Below, piece after piece: positions 63,049 to 64,000 of a DNA stretch of 64,000 nt. The notes below the pieces were generated by a model. That model ran no database searches and was not told where the DNA came from. It worked only from the letters and a program-made list of their open reading frames with translations. Source of the stretch: Pseudomonadota bacterium (GTDB lineage: Bacteria > Desulfobacterota > Desulfobulbia > Desulfobulbales > JAGXFP01); NCBI GenBank assembly GCA_018823285.1, contig JAHJIQ010000003.1, forward strand, positions 124,001-188,000, read 5' to 3'. The translations under genes and the position numbers were made by a program. The stretch's first letter is position 1. Each line of letters begins with the position of its first letter.

Positions 63049-64000
63049 CTAATCACCGGCTGCCCCCAACCCCTCAAGCTCCTCCCACCTTGCGTAAGAA
63101 AGCGCAAGCTTCGCCTCAATCTCTTCAAGTCTCCTGCCGGCATTGGCAATATCGGAGCCATCACCTTTGGTGTAAAGAGAGTGATCGGCCATCAGGCGGA
63201 AGAGCTCCGCCTGTTCTTTTTCCAGTGCCTCGATCTCGGCAGGAAGAGACTCAAGTTCACGGTTTTCCTTGAAAGAGAGCTTCCTCTGGGCCGCTTTGAC
63301 CGTCTTCGGCTTCACTTTCTTGCCCTCGGTCCTGACCTTTTTTTCAGTGAGGGGGCTTGGCCGCTGCTTCAACCAGTCATCATAGCCGCCAGCATATTCC
63401 CCAACTCTCCCCTCGCCTTCAAAAACCAGGGTGCTGGTCACCACATTATTGATGAAGGTCCGATCATGGCTGACCAGGAGCACAGTCCCGTCGTATTCCA
63501 TGAGCAGCTCTTCAAGGAGTTCAAGGGTCTCCAGATCGAGATCGTTGGTCGGCTCATCAAGGACCAGAACATTTGAAGGCCGGGCAAATATTTTTGCCAG
63601 GAGCAGCCTGTTTTTCTCTCCGCCGGACAACATGCTGACCGGCGACCTTGCCCGCTCCGGGGCAAAGAGAAAATCCCCCAGATAGCCGATCACATGTTTA
63701 CGGCGCCCGTTAAGTTCAATAAAATCACCGCTGTCGCTTAAGTTCTCGATCACGGTCTTGTTTGTATCAAGCTGCATCCGCTGCTGGTCAAAATAGACAT
63801 GATGCAGATTGCTGCCGAGCTTGATTTCTCCGGAATCGGGCGGCAGCTCGCCCAAAAGCAGTTTCAGAAGAGTGGTCTTGCCGGCCCCGTTCGGGCCGAG
63901 GATCCCCGTCCGGTCTCCCCGCATGATCGTTGTGGTGAGGTTCTTGACCACCTGTTTCTCACCATACCCATAGGACACATCTTTCAGCACGGCGACCAAT
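63049..64000 (-). CDS. ABC-F family ATPase (Uup-like), C-terminal part (cut by window edge)
   Basis: The second ABC domain starts LKDVSYGYGEKQVVKNLTTT, with Walker A GPNGAGKTT, signature MLSGGEKNRLLLAK, Walker B VLVLDEPTNDLDLETLELLE and HDRTF. A basic linker and a C-terminal coiled coil (LPAEIEALEKEQAELFRLMAD, RRLEEIEAKLALSYARWEELE) are typical of Uup, which acts on ribosomes or DNA and suppresses transposon precise excision. The N-terminal domain lies beyond base 64000. Confidence 0.93.
   Translation of the reverse strand, partial: LVAVLKDVSYGYGEKQVVKNLTTTIMRGDRTGILGPNGAGKTTLLKLLLGELPPDSGEIKLGSNLHHVYFDQQRMQLDTNKTVIENLSDSGDFIELNGRRKHVIGYLGDFLFAPERARSPVSMLSGGEKNRLLLAKIFARPSNVLVLDEPTNDLDLETLELLEELLMEYDGTVLLVSHDRTFINNVVTSTLVFEGEGRVGEYAGGYDDWLKQRPSPLTEKKVRTEGKKVKPKTVKAAQRKLSFKENRELESLPAEIEALEKEQAELFRLMADHSLYTKGDGSDIANAGRRLEEIEAKLALSYARWEELEGLGAAGD

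Overview
The window looks like one chromosomal contig from a Desulfobacterota bacterium, most likely near the Desulfobulbales (sulfur-cycling, anaerobic, Gram-negative). This is inferred from gene content and order: a fatty-acid cluster interleaved with EtfAB and an acyl-CoA dehydrogenase, a complete Mla lipid-transport set, CXXCH cytochromes, a cobalamin-type radical SAM enzyme, REP-associated transposases and sigma-54 response regulators. No tRNA, rRNA or CRISPR array was seen. The taxonomic call rests on pattern recognition, not on a search.

Layout. 1-5071: the start of a UvrD-type helicase (minus), then a histidine kinase and a sigma-54 activator that overlap by 4 bp. Behind them sit an inverted repeat, a well-spaced sigma-54 promoter, about 350 nt able to fold into nested helices and ending in a strong terminator, and a receiver-only protein. 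The arrangement resembles CbrAB-CrcZ of pseudomonads and is the best candidate here for an undescribed regulatory unit. 5340-8051: an accessory patch with an apparently intact RHH/ParE toxin-antitoxin pair between 135-bp direct repeats, three decayed copies of a PIN/Phd-like pair, one RAYT transposase and a fragment of another. 8072-24681 (all minus): a secreted-protein island with three tandem tail-collar-domain exoproteins, an 84-aa secreted YD/calcium-repeat peptide, an ORF6N protein with matching palindromes, a frameshifted RAYT among its REPs, a 4-TM protein (possible immunity), a 1615-aa secreted RHS protein with a variable tip, and a roughly 2260-aa pentaheme adhesin-like protein.

25154-50400 is mostly housekeeping on the minus strand: PHP phosphoesterase, small unknowns, FtsK, then nusB-ribH-ribBA-ribE-ribD-nrdR, dCMP deaminase, glyA, rpiB, fabF-acpP-fabG, ferredoxin-fused etfA, etfB, acyl-CoA dehydrogenase, fabH-plsX-rpmF-DUF177, a cyclic-nucleotide-binding protein and mlaC-mlaA-mlaD-mlaF-mlaE. 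These appear to form riboflavin/one-carbon, fatty-acid/phospholipid and outer-membrane lipid-asymmetry modules.

50401-64000: a 229-bp element with terminal inverted repeats, rmuC, prfC, a tetraheme cytochrome, a B12-type radical SAM enzyme, a DEAD-box helicase, hemolysin-III-type and VTT-domain membrane proteins, an FKBP isomerase, a GIY-YIG protein, a zinc-ribbon protein and the C-terminal part of a Uup-type ABC-F ATPase cut by the window edge. Dispersed signals cross these regions: a 40-bp REP-like palindrome in four places and an 18-bp dyad (TGTAGGA...CCTACA) in three.
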